Source of the DNA: CAIUPE01 sp046092445
GTDB lineage: Bacteria; Pseudomonadota; Alphaproteobacteria; Rhizobiales; Beijerinckiaceae
Direction: 5' to 3'
Assembly: GCA_046092445.1 (NCBI GenBank)
Contig: JBJTDR010000081.1
Location: 1 to 44,262, forward strand
DNA: 44,262 bases
Position 1 is the stretch's first letter, and each line of letters starts with the position of its first letter. Below, one piece after another: positions 8,552 through 16,489 of this stretch. The position numbers and the translations under genes were made by a program. A model generated the notes under the pieces. It was given only the letters and a program-made list of their open reading frames with translations. It was not told where the DNA came from and did not search any database.

Positions 8552-9244
8552 TCAGAGACCACGGACCCAGGCAATCCGCGCACCCAAATCGGGTGCCCCG
8601 AACGCCAAAGAACCCATCACGACAGTCTCCGCGCCAGCCTCACGAAGCACCGGAACGGTATTGTCCCGAATACCGCCATCAGCCGCCAGAACGATACGTC
8701 GGCCTGTCGCCTCGATCAGTGCTTGCGCCTCCTTCAAACGTGCAGGCGCACGCTCGTTCAGGCTCTGCCCCTTCACACCGATTGCCGTGCCGAGCAGCGT
8801 CAACATATCGAGACGTGTCAGATGAGGGGATGCCGTAATCACGGGCGTGTCGACTTTGAGAACCATGCCCGCCTTGAGGCCATGCCCTGCAATACGGTCA
8901 AGCCCCGCTGCCGCATTCCCGTTCTCCGCATGAACGCTGATCAGATCGGCTCCCGCCTCCGCAAACTGGTCGATCTGGTCAATCAGGATAACATCGGCAA
9001 TCATCAGATGCACATGGATCGGAATCGCGCTGGCCTCCCGAATCCGCGCGACAAGATCGGGGAAAAACAACAAAGCCGGTGCAAAATGGCCATCCGCAAC
9101 GTCAATGTGCAAGAGATCCGCATGGCTCGAAACACGAGCGAGATCATCCGCAATCCGCACAAGATCAGCCGACCACATCGAAAACTCGGCCATTAACCGG
9201 TTTTTGGGGAGCATATCGAACCAAGTGGAGTCAGGCTTTGCCAT
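8552..9244 (-). CDS. Ribulose-phosphate 3-epimerase family (RPE/AlsE-like) enzyme
   Basis: This 230-aa TIM-barrel epimerase carries the RPE-family metal and acid/base positions: SADLVRIADDL, HIDVADGHFAP, HVHLMI and AADGGIRDN. RPE members interconvert ribulose-5-P and xylulose-5-P, while AlsE acts on allulose-6-P and fructose-6-P. In a dedicated sugar operon the second type is at least as likely as a duplicate housekeeping Rpe. The motif departs from canonical HxDVMDGxFVPN (VADGHFAPAL), which also argues for a specialised substrate. Start 9244 has AGAGGA 8 nt upstream and overlaps the end of the hydrolase gene by 14 nt. Confidence 0.85.
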   Translation of the reverse strand: MAKPDSTWFDMLPKNRLMAEFSMWSADLVRIADDLARVSSHADLLHIDVADGHFAPALLFFPDLVARIREASAIPIHVHLMIADVILIDQIDQFAEAGADLISVHAENGNAAAGLDRIAGHGLKAGMVLKVDTPVITASPHLTRLDMLTLLGTAIGVKGQSLNERAPARLKEAQALIEATGRRIVLAADGGIRDNTVPVLREAGAETVVMGSLAFGAPDLGARIAWVRGL

Positions 9245-10052
9245 GAGATACATCCTCTAGAAATTCGGCCAACGCCGCCTTGAATGCAGTGATATAGGGC
9301 GCTTTACCCTTTGTCTTTGCCGGAATACGCACAAGCTTTGCTGAAGGCATGAGTTCGGCAAACGCTTCGCAAAAGGAAAACGGATGGATGACGTCGTCGC
9401 CATGACCGATAATCAGCACAGGGCACGTGATCGCCGCAATGTCCGCTGCGCTCACACCGGGGCCGTCCGCTGAAATCTGCGTCAACAATGCCGCAGTCAT
9501 CTCCTGCGGCGTTCGCTCAAAAAATCCCGTGAGCGATGCAAGATTATCCGGTGCTTCCAAAGCAAGACGTTTCGCCGTTGGCGATGCCATGAACATTGCC
9601 CGTGCTTCGTCTGATGGATGCGCACGCAATAAATGTCCGACTTCCGCGTTTGGCTGCATATTTTCCGGCGCACGATCAAAAACCCATGCCGGACGGGCGA
9701 GAACCAGTGCCCGTACCTTTTCAGGGTGTCGCACAGCGAGACGAAGTGCAATCGCCGCCCCCATCGAAATCCCGCCAATAATCACGGGCGCCAAATGCCA
9801 CGCATCGATCAAGGCATCGACATCGGAAGTAAAGGTCGCAATCGAAAATCCATCCGGGTTTCCCGCCTCGGAGTTCCCATGCCCACGGCATTCCAGCGTA
9901 ATCGCACGAATATCCGGCAACTCGGGAACAACTTCAGTCGTTTGCGTCGCGCTGCCGCAAAGACCATGCTGGAACAGGAATTGAACGCCGTCGCCGCCAC
10001 GATCGGTCACGGCAAATCTCACCCCGTCATGATGAAAATTTGTCACCGTCAT
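9231..10052 (-). CDS. Alpha/beta-hydrolase
   Basis: A 273-aa alpha/beta-hydrolase fold protein. The oxyanion-hole region is FQHGLCGSA, the nucleophile elbow is GGISMGAA with Ser in GxSxG, CRGHGNS resembles the GHG element of lactonases and esterases, and the acid/histidine parts lie in VLIIGHGDDVIHP and the C-terminus. The expected late catalytic His is not obvious (KTKGKAPYIT instead of a typical GHxP), so the triad needs checking. In this sugar operon a sugar-lactone or acyl-ester hydrolase is plausible. Together with the Gfo/Idh dehydrogenase it could form an oxidation-plus-lactonase step. Start ATG 10052 is 2 nt after the isomerase stop; a TTG at 10058 is the alternative. Confidence 0.8.
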   Translation of the reverse strand: MTVTNFHHDGVRFAVTDRGGDGVQFLFQHGLCGSATQTTEVVPELPDIRAITLECRGHGNSEAGNPDGFSIATFTSDVDALIDAWHLAPVIIGGISMGAAIALRLAVRHPEKVRALVLARPAWVFDRAPENMQPNAEVGHLLRAHPSDEARAMFMASPTAKRLALEAPDNLASLTGFFERTPQEMTAALLTQISADGPGVSAADIAAITCPVLIIGHGDDVIHPFSFCEAFAELMPSAKLVRIPAKTKGKAPYITAFKAALAEFLEDVSHGKA

Positions 10053-10054
10053 GA

Positions 10055-10894
10055 TCAATGATCAATCCCGGCATCACCGAGCGTCTTTTTGAGAAACGCG
10101 GCAACGTCGGCGGCCTCGGCCGCTGCCAGTCCGTGCGTGACCAACGGTCCTGAAAATCCCGCATCTTTCAACCGGCCGACAAAATGACCAAAATCGATCA
10201 CGCCCCGTCCCGCTGCCACAAAGCGCCCCTGTTCATCACGATCTTTCGCGTGGGCCATGGCTACCCGGTCACCCAGCAGGTCAATCGCCTCGTCAACAAG
10301 CCGCTCCCGAACCTCCGCGGTTTCAATTTCGAACAGATTGGCCGGATCAAGCACAATTCTTATCCGGTCGCTCGCCATTTCATCGATCAGTCGACGTGCT
10401 TTTGCGGCTGTATCCACCACATTGGCCAGTTCCGGCTCGACACCCAAAAACACATCATGCCGCTCGGCAATCAGAACAGCCTTTTCCATCGAGACAAGGA
10501 GATCGCGCGAAGCGTCAGTCGACTGATTGTCCGGATGCGCATGCCATTGATCGACCGGATCACGCGTTCCCGTGCAGAGCGTCACCAGTCCTGCCCCAAC
10601 CCGCCGCGCTGCTTTGGCCAGCAGATCAAGACGCGGAAATCCCCGTGCACGTTCAACCGGATCGGGATGGATCATGTTCCATGTGGCGGACATCCCGACA
10701 AGCGTCACCCCGCTTCGGGAAGCGGCACTTGCGATCACATCTGTCACGGCATCCGGTATCGCATCGGCCATCGCCGCAAGGCCCGAGCACGCCATGTTGT
10801 AATGCGCCGACGAGAACCCCGCCGCCTTCACCTGACCGAGTACGTTATCAGGGGTTGATCCCGGAAAGGTTTTTGCGAAGATTCCAAGCTGCAT
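10055..10894 (-). CDS. Sugar phosphate isomerase/epimerase (xylose isomerase-like barrel)
   Basis: This 279-aa AP-endonuclease/xylose-isomerase-like TIM barrel has metal-ligand-type segments including GVEPELANVV, IVLDPANLFE, MAHAKDRDE and a C-terminal GPLVTHGL. Members isomerise or epimerise free keto sugars or inositols, or dehydrate keto-inositols. The usual C-terminal glutamate ligand (typically VxIEH or similar) appears replaced by THG, so the metal site may be altered. The ATG at 10894 shares one base with the stop of the Gfo/Idh gene (TGATG), which implies translational coupling. The reaction is unassigned; it probably handles the product of that dehydrogenase. Confidence 0.8.
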   Translation of the reverse strand: MQLGIFAKTFPGSTPDNVLGQVKAAGFSSAHYNMACSGLAAMADAIPDAVTDVIASAASRSGVTLVGMSATWNMIHPDPVERARGFPRLDLLAKAARRVGAGLVTLCTGTRDPVDQWHAHPDNQSTDASRDLLVSMEKAVLIAERHDVFLGVEPELANVVDTAAKARRLIDEMASDRIRIVLDPANLFEIETAEVRERLVDEAIDLLGDRVAMAHAKDRDEQGRFVAAGRGVIDFGHFVGRLKDAGFSGPLVTHGLAAAEAADVAAFLKKTLGDAGIDH

Positions 10895-11970
10895 CACAAC
10901 AGACCCGAAACATCCGCAAGCCGGACGGTTCGCCCTGTTTCAACCGAACGTGCAATTGCAATCATCCCCCGAACAGACGCAATCCCGTCCTCGATATCGG
11001 CTCCGATCATCGGGGCCCCGCTCAGGACGGTGTCGGCAAACCCTTCGAGTTGCCGGCGGTAAAAATGGCCATCCTCGCCCAGAGGCCGGAACGTACCACC
11101 CTCTTTTTCACGAAAAATCTCGACATCACTCGATTTGTAATACCACGGATTATACGTCTTCCCGATCACGCTGCCATTTTGCCCGTAAATCTGGAATCCC
11201 TCGTGCCAATCCATCCTTACAGCAACCGTCAGATCGAGATGGCCCAGACACCCATTGGCAAACTCGACATCGACGAACCAGCAATAGGCCCCCTTCGCGT
11301 CGGATAGTTTCGCTGTTACCGCGACAACATCACCGCCAAAATAGCGGGCTGTATCCACAAGGTGACTGCCATGCGCGAGCATGTAATAGCGCTTCAGATC
11401 AGCCTTCGGATTGCCCGGTGGCTTGCGTACATTCGCGCTCGACACAATGAGAGGTTGCACCGCATCCGTCATTGGATACCGATGGGTCGAGTCGCAATAC
11501 CAGGCTTTCAACGCAATCATCTCGCCCATTTCCGTGTCGATAAAGTGCTTTGCGGCCATAAATCCAGCATCGAACCGCTTCATATGTCCGATCTGGAACG
11601 TCAAACCAGACTTCTTGACTGCTTCAGCCAAGGCGAAAGCTTCATCAAGGCCGATTGCAACTGGCTTTTCACAAAGCACATGCTTGCCCGCTTCGAGCGC
11701 TCGTATCGACGCCGGAACATGAAAAGCATCCGCCGTCGCGATGATCACGGCATCAATCCCGGGATCAGCCAACATTGCATCGTAATCGTTGAACGTCTTC
11801 TGCGCGCCATGGGTGATCGCCATGCGCTCTCTGAGATCATCGGCAACGTCGCAGATGGCGAAGAGATCCGCATTGCGTGCTTTGGTGCAGCTCTCGAAGT
11901 GCGCCGCCTGCGCAATCTGCCCGGCCCCCAGTACGCCCACCTTCAAGGTGCGCGCATCCTTGCGTGTCAT
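10894..11970 (-). CDS. Gfo/Idh/MocA-family oxidoreductase
   Basis: This 358-aa NAD(P)-dependent sugar or inositol dehydrogenase has a Rossmann domain with GVLGAGQIAQAAHF near the N-terminus, IIATADAFHV, and the hallmark GKHVLCEKPVA containing the catalytic-region lysine. An alpha/beta dimerisation domain follows, with YMLAHGSHLVDTARYF, where His is the likely acid/base. It is the first enzyme gene after the transporter genes, followed without gap by an isomerase gene. Family members oxidise sugar hydroxyls to keto sugars or lactones. Which position is oxidised here is unknown. Confidence 0.88.
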   Translation of the reverse strand: MTRKDARTLKVGVLGAGQIAQAAHFESCTKARNADLFAICDVADDLRERMAITHGAQKTFNDYDAMLADPGIDAVIIATADAFHVPASIRALEAGKHVLCEKPVAIGLDEAFALAEAVKKSGLTFQIGHMKRFDAGFMAAKHFIDTEMGEMIALKAWYCDSTHRYPMTDAVQPLIVSSANVRKPPGNPKADLKRYYMLAHGSHLVDTARYFGGDVVAVTAKLSDAKGAYCWFVDVEFANGCLGHLDLTVAVRMDWHEGFQIYGQNGSVIGKTYNPWYYKSSDVEIFREKEGGTFRPLGEDGHFYRRQLEGFADTVLSGAPMIGADIEDGIASVRGMIAIARSVETGRTVRLADVSGLL

Positions 11971-11998
11971 CGTAAATCCCGCCCGTAATCGCCCTTCG

Positions 11999-13078
11999 CT
12001 AGATCACTTGCCCTGAACCGGCGTCGAAGACAACTGCCTTTTCAAGGTTGATCTGAAAAGCCTGATCGACGCCCGTGCGGATGTCCGCACCTGCGGGAAG
12101 ACGCGCCATAACCTCCCGCCCACCGATTCGCATCGATACATAGATATCAGGCCCCGTCGGTTCGAGTACTTCCACATGAGCCGTGATCGGATGATGGCCA
12201 GGCAGGACTGCCTCCGACAGCGCAAACCACTCGGGTCTCAGTCCGAACAATACCTCACGTCCCGCAGCGAGCGCACCCGCCGAATGCGGCAATGGCAGAG
12301 TAACGTCCGTTCCCTCGAGCTGGATCGCGTTGCCTGCAACGGTCCGTCCCGGGACGAGATTCATCGCCGGCGATCCCATGAAGGTGGCAACAAAAATATT
12401 CGCAGGCCTGCCATAGATTTCCGCCGGCGTACCGAATTGCTGCACCTCGCCATCCTTCATCACGGCAATACGGGTCGCCATGGTCATGGCCTCGACCTGA
12501 TCATGCGTCACATACACAATCGTTGTTCCCAGACGCTGATGCAGCTTCTTGATTTCGGTCCGCATATCGACGCGCAATTTTGCATCGAGATTTGAGAGCG
12601 GCTCGTCGAACAAAAAGATTTTCGGATCACGGACCAGCGCCCGCCCCATGGCGACGCGCTGCCTCTGTCCCCCCGACAATTGTTGCGGCTTCCGGTCCAG
12701 AAGATGCCCAATCTGGAGGAGATCTGCCACATCCTTCACTTTTCGCGCCTGTTCCTCTGGCGCGACACCCTGCATCTTCAGCGAGAATGCGATATTCTTT
12801 CCAACTGTCATCGACGGATAAAGCGCATAGGACTGGAAAACCATCGCGATATCGCGCTCTTTCGGCTCGAGATCATTGACCGGCTTCCCGTCGATCACGA
12901 TCGCGCCGCTCGACAGATCCTGCAATCCTGCAATGATGTTCAGCAATGTGGATTTGCCGCATCCCGACGGACCGACCAGAACAAGAAACTCGCCGTCCCC
13001 GATCGAGAGATCAATCCCCTTCAAGATATCAACGGAGCCAAACCGCTTCGTGACCCCCTCGATGTTCAAAGTCGCCAT
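11999..13078 (-). CDS. Sugar ABC transporter ATP-binding protein (MsmK/UgpC type)
   Basis: This 359-aa CUT1-type ATPase drives the adjacent sugar permeases. Walker A is GPSGCGKST, the Q-loop MVFQSYALYPSM, the signature LSGGQRQRVAMGRALV, Walker B IFLFDEPLSNLDAKLR and the switch YVTHDQVEAMTMA. A C-terminal TOBE domain begins around residue 240 (GSPAMNLVPG) and includes LFGLRPEWF. This is the standard length for UgpC/MalK. It is 15 bp after the second permease gene and 28 bp before the Gfo/Idh gene. Such ATPases can serve several importers, so the sugar is not revealed by this subunit. Confidence 0.93.
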   Translation of the reverse strand: MATLNIEGVTKRFGSVDILKGIDLSIGDGEFLVLVGPSGCGKSTLLNIIAGLQDLSSGAIVIDGKPVNDLEPKERDIAMVFQSYALYPSMTVGKNIAFSLKMQGVAPEEQARKVKDVADLLQIGHLLDRKPQQLSGGQRQRVAMGRALVRDPKIFLFDEPLSNLDAKLRVDMRTEIKKLHQRLGTTIVYVTHDQVEAMTMATRIAVMKDGEVQQFGTPAEIYGRPANIFVATFMGSPAMNLVPGRTVAGNAIQLEGTDVTLPLPHSAGALAAGREVLFGLRPEWFALSEAVLPGHHPITAHVEVLEPTGPDIYVSMRIGGREVMARLPAGADIRTGVDQAFQINLEKAVVFDAGSGQVI

Positions 13079-13093
13079 GATGTTTGAGCCCCT

Positions 13094-14011
13094 TTAACCC
13101 TTCACCGCACCGGCCATCAGGCCACGCACGAAATACCGGCCTGCAAAGACATAGACCGCAATTGTCGGCAGCGCCGCAATCATCGCGCCCGCCATATCGA
13201 CATTATAGGCCTTGGTCCCCGTAGACGTGTTCACGAGATTGTTCAGTGCCACCATGAGCGGCCTGTTATCCGGCCCTGCAAACGAGGCGCCGAACAGAAA
13301 ATCATTCCAGATATTCGTGAATTGCCAGATGATCGACACAACAACCGTCGGCCACGAAATCGGCAACAGGATCAGAAAAAAGATCGACCAAAACCCCGCG
13401 CCGTCAATGCGCGCCGCCTTCACCAATTCGTCAGGAACCGCAATGTAGAAATTCCGGAAGAACAAGGTCGTAAACGAAATACCGTAAATGACATGAACAA
13501 AGATCAAGCCGGGCATCGTCCCCGCAATCCCGAGTAATCCCAGCACCCGCGCGATCGGAATCAGAACAATCTGGAAGGGAATAAAACATCCGAATAACAT
13601 CATAGCGAAAATGACAGTGTCATATTTGAAACGCCATTTTGTCAGGATATACCCGTTGATCGCGCCGACCGAAACCGAGATCAGCACCGCAAATACCGTC
13701 ATGACGATCGAGTTGAAAAAATAATTCTTCAACCCCTGACAATCCACCGCAATGCACGCACTTGACCACGCCAATCCCCACGCCTCGAACGAGGGTTCGC
13801 GCGGCGGTGTCAGGATTGTGTTGCTCTCGAATGGTGCCATTCCGGTGATTTCAGGCATGCTTTTCAGCGACGTGAACACCATCGCGGCAAGCGGAACGAG
13901 AAACCCGATAGCCGCCACAATCAGCACGGCATAAACCGCGATTCTCGCGACCCACTGGCGCGGTGCCATCCGGCGAACATACGGCTCTTGGGGCTTAATC
14001 GCGGCGTTCAT
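13094..14011 (-). CDS. Carbohydrate ABC transporter permease, MalG/GtsC type
   Basis: A 305-aa inner-membrane permease with six predicted membrane segments. The EAA loop is LVKAARIDGAGFWSIFFLILLP. The large periplasmic insert after the first helix (FESNTILTPP through WSSACIAVDCQGLKNYF) contains two cysteines and resembles the GtsC/AglG subgroup of glucose or alpha-glucoside importers. ATG 14011 overlaps the upstream permease gene by 17 nt and begins MNAAIKPQEPYVRR. An in-frame start at 14041 would lie further inside that gene and is less likely. Confidence 0.9.
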   Translation of the reverse strand: MNAAIKPQEPYVRRMAPRQWVARIAVYAVLIVAAIGFLVPLAAMVFTSLKSMPEITGMAPFESNTILTPPREPSFEAWGLAWSSACIAVDCQGLKNYFFNSIVMTVFAVLISVSVGAINGYILTKWRFKYDTVIFAMMLFGCFIPFQIVLIPIARVLGLLGIAGTMPGLIFVHVIYGISFTTLFFRNFYIAVPDELVKAARIDGAGFWSIFFLILLPISWPTVVVSIIWQFTNIWNDFLFGASFAGPDNRPLMVALNNLVNTSTGTKAYNVDMAGAMIAALPTIAVYVFAGRYFVRGLMAGAVKG

Positions 14012-14882
14012 TGCGTATTTCCGAATACAGATAGGGAACAATAATCGCCAGCAAGGTGCACAGCATCAGCACGGCACTCGCCGAGCCCATCGCCATCTCG
14101 TTGCGTGTGAACGTGAAATTATACATGAAGGTCGACGGCAGTTCGGTTGCGAAACCGGGCCCGCCGCGCGTGAGCGCCACGACAAGATCATAGCTTTTGA
14201 TCGCGAGATGCGCCTGAACAACAAAGGCCGTCAGGAACGCAGGCCGGAGACTGGGCAAAACAACGTATCGATAGGCTTGAAAGCCAGATGCACCGTCAAT
14301 CCGCGCCGCCGAGAGTATCTCGGGATTCAGTCCCCTAAGTGCCGCCAGAAAGAGGGCCATCACGAATCCGGCAGCCTGCCAGACACCGGCCACGATAACG
14401 CAATAGATCGCCATACGCTCGTCTTTGATCCAGTTGAACCGGAAACTGTCCCACCCCCAGATATTGAAAGCCTTTTCAATGCCGAGATCAGGTGACATCA
14501 GCCATTGCCATGCAACGCCCGTTACAATGAACGAGAGCGCCATCGGATAGAGATACACCGTGCGCAGGACGCCCTCACCGCGAATTTTCTGGTCGAGCAG
14601 GACCGCCAGCACCAGCCCGATAACGGATGACAGGAAAATATAAAGGCCACTGAAAATAAAGAAATTATCGACGGCAACTTCCCAACGCGGATTCTGCCAG
14701 AGCCTCGCATACTGCTCGAAGCCGACGAAACGCGTCAGATTCGGAAACATTTTCGAGCCGGTGAACGAAAGCACCGTGGTGAAGACAATAAACCCGTACA
14801 CCGTGATCGTGACGATCACAATGCTCGGCAGAAGCACGAGCTGCGGCTGGTGGCGGCTTAAGAGGGACCTGAGCGATACCAT
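13995..14882 (-). CDS. Carbohydrate ABC transporter permease, MalF/GtsB type
   Basis: A 295-aa inner-membrane permease, partner of the preceding MalG-type protein. Six hydrophobic segments are visible, with the EAA-type loop GLNPEILSAARIDGASGFQAYRYV before the last helices and the family element ALTRGGPGFATE. The gene begins 116 nt after the binding-protein gene, and a terminator-like hairpin stands in that gap, so permease expression is probably lower than that of the binding protein. The two permease genes overlap. Confidence 0.9.
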   Translation of the reverse strand: MVSLRSLLSRHQPQLVLLPSIVIVTITVYGFIVFTTVLSFTGSKMFPNLTRFVGFEQYARLWQNPRWEVAVDNFFIFSGLYIFLSSVIGLVLAVLLDQKIRGEGVLRTVYLYPMALSFIVTGVAWQWLMSPDLGIEKAFNIWGWDSFRFNWIKDERMAIYCVIVAGVWQAAGFVMALFLAALRGLNPEILSAARIDGASGFQAYRYVVLPSLRPAFLTAFVVQAHLAIKSYDLVVALTRGGPGFATELPSTFMYNFTFTRNEMAMGSASAVLMLCTLLAIIVPYLYSEIRNERRD

Positions 14883-14940
14883 GCACTACACCCTGCCGGA
14901 AAAATCACTCAAAAACGGATACGACTTATTGCGTCTTGCG

Positions 14941-14970
14941 AAAAAGGAGACGCCGGAGTTAGGCGCCTCC
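14941..14970 (-). terminator. Hairpin with T-run between binding-protein and permease genes (attenuator)
   Basis: Read on the minus strand, GGAGGCGCC (14970-14962), a 7-nt loop and GGCGTCTCC (14954-14946) form a 9-bp stem with one G-U pair, followed directly by TTTTT (14945-14941). It has the form of an intrinsic terminator but lies inside the operon, just after the binding-protein stop. Partial termination, or 3'-end protection of the binding-protein mRNA, would give more binding protein than permease. Confidence 0.75.
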
Positions 14971-14998
14971 CCATAATAAGCGCAGAAAGATGCAACAA

Positions 14999-16255
14999 TC
15001 AACCGGCCTTCGCCGACTTGACCGCCGCAGCCAAAGCCTTCACAGCGTCCTGCGACGACATGGTGGAATTGAAGTGCTGTGTGATCACGTCGATATAGGC
15101 CTTCTGGATCGCAGATGGCTGAGCATGGCCATGCGCAAGTGAGCCGTAAAGGTGGTTTGCACCCATGGCTTCCTTAAGGTCAGCCATCGACTTCTTGCCG
15201 CACTCGTCAAATTTGTCGCCTGAAACGTCTGTCCGCGCAGGGATCGAACCCTTGGCAAGGTTGAACGTTTCCTGAAAGTTCGGCGACATTGCAGACGATG
15301 CCATTGCGAGCTGGGCCGGAACCTTGTCCTTGCCAACCTTGAACATCGCAAAGAAGTCGGTGTTGAACAGGAACGAACCCTGCGTGCCCGGCGCAACAGA
15401 ACAGAGAATGTCGACGCCCGGCTTCAGCTTGGCAGCGATCACTTCGCCCTTCGCCCAGTCACCCATCAGCTGCATGCCGGCTTCGCCCTTGATGACCATC
15501 GCCGTCGCAAGGTTCCAGTCACGGCCTGCAAAGTTCGGGTCGACATAGCCGCGGATTTTGCGCATCTGGTCGAAAACCTTGATCATCGTATCAGATGTCA
15601 TGGCCTTCTCGTCAGCGTCGATAATTGCCTTCTGGTAGAAATCCGGTCCGCCAATACCCAACAGCACGGCTTCCCATGCGGTCGCTTCCTGCCAGGGCTG
15701 GCCACCCATTGCCACCGGAATAACACCCTTGGCCTTGAGCGCTTCTGCGGTCTTGTTGAACTCGTCCCATGTCTTTGGCGGTGTCAGGCCATTGTCCTTG
15801 AACACTTTCGCATTCATCCAGACCCAATGCGGACGATGCATGTTCACAGGAACAGCAACCCACTTGCCTTCATACTTGCCGAAACGCTGGACAGCAGGTG
15901 GAACAACCTTGTCCCAGCCTTCTTTCGTGGCAACCTCATTGAGGTCGCCAAGAAAGCCTTCACGGGCCCAGTCGGTCACGGTCATGCCGAGCATCTGCGC
16001 CGCAGTTGGCGGATCACCAGCAGTTGCTCGCGCGCGGAGAGCGGTCATCGCAGCCTCGCCGCCGCCGCCTGCAATCGCCATGTCTTTCCAGTTGACGCTC
16101 TTACCCTCGAGATCCTTCTTGAGAACAGCAACGGCGGCACCTTCACCACCGGATGTCCACCAATGCATCACTTCCACATCGGCGGCCTTCGCCGTCGCCA
16201 TCGTGCCGAGCACGACAAGCGCGGCAATCGCACTACTTGTCTTAGTAAGCTTCAT
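14999..16255 (-). CDS. Carbohydrate ABC transporter substrate-binding protein (GtsA-like)
   Basis: A 418-aa periplasmic CUT1 binding protein. Its signal peptide ends ...LGTMATAKA before ADVEVMHWWTSGGE. The HWWTSGGE start and the KTWDEFNKTAEALKAKGVIPVAMGG and GQPWQEATAWEAVLLGI segments resemble glucose/mannose (GtsA-type) binding proteins. That fits the GtsC-like insert in the permease and suggests a monosaccharide or glucose-like ligand, by inference only. GGGAGG precedes the ATG at 16255. It is the first gene of the ten-gene sugar operon, downstream of a minus-strand promoter and a large palindrome. Confidence 0.92.
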   Translation of the reverse strand: MKLTKTSSAIAALVVLGTMATAKAADVEVMHWWTSGGEGAAVAVLKKDLEGKSVNWKDMAIAGGGGEAAMTALRARATAGDPPTAAQMLGMTVTDWAREGFLGDLNEVATKEGWDKVVPPAVQRFGKYEGKWVAVPVNMHRPHWVWMNAKVFKDNGLTPPKTWDEFNKTAEALKAKGVIPVAMGGQPWQEATAWEAVLLGIGGPDFYQKAIIDADEKAMTSDTMIKVFDQMRKIRGYVDPNFAGRDWNLATAMVIKGEAGMQLMGDWAKGEVIAAKLKPGVDILCSVAPGTQGSFLFNTDFFAMFKVGKDKVPAQLAMASSAMSPNFQETFNLAKGSIPARTDVSGDKFDECGKKSMADLKEAMGANHLYGSLAHGHAQPSAIQKAYIDVITQHFNSTMSSQDAVKALAAAVKSAKAG

Positions 16256-16290
16256 TCATGCCTCCCACGGTTACCGGCATGTGCGCCGGA

Positions 16291-16314
16291 TTGGAAATCG
16301 TTCGTGATTTCCAA
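16291..16314. promoter_or_regulatory. 24-bp perfect palindrome, candidate operator of the ROK regulator
   Basis: TTGGAAATC (16291-16299) and GATTTCCAA (16306-16314) are perfect 9-bp inverted repeats around a 6-bp spacer (GTTCGT). The site lies between the sugar operon's minus-strand promoter and its first start codon, about 36 bp from that codon, in the intergenic space shared with the divergent ROK regulator. Position and symmetry suit repressor binding downstream of the promoter. A leader RNA hairpin is the alternative. Confidence 0.6.
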
Positions 16315-16332
16315 ATTGCTATTTGTTTGCTT

Positions 16333-16361
16333 TGAAAACACACTTATTATTGCCTTGTCAA
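16333..16361 (-). promoter_or_regulatory. Putative promoter of the sugar operon
   Basis: On the minus strand a perfect TTGACA (16361-16356) is followed after 17 bp by TTTTCA (16338-16333), or after 18 bp by TTTCAA, a weak -10. The palindrome at 16291-16314 lies just downstream of the expected start point. A strong -35 with a poor -10 is compatible with a regulated promoter. Confidence 0.45.
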
Positions 16362-16489
16362 TTAATATGTTTATGATCCCGCAAACTAACGGCGTTGATG
16401 CAGGGCAAAGGCGGCGTGACAGGTCTTGATCGGGCGGATTGCCGCCGCACCGAGCCCGCCCAGGTGCCGCAGAGGGAGTTTGAAGCGCT

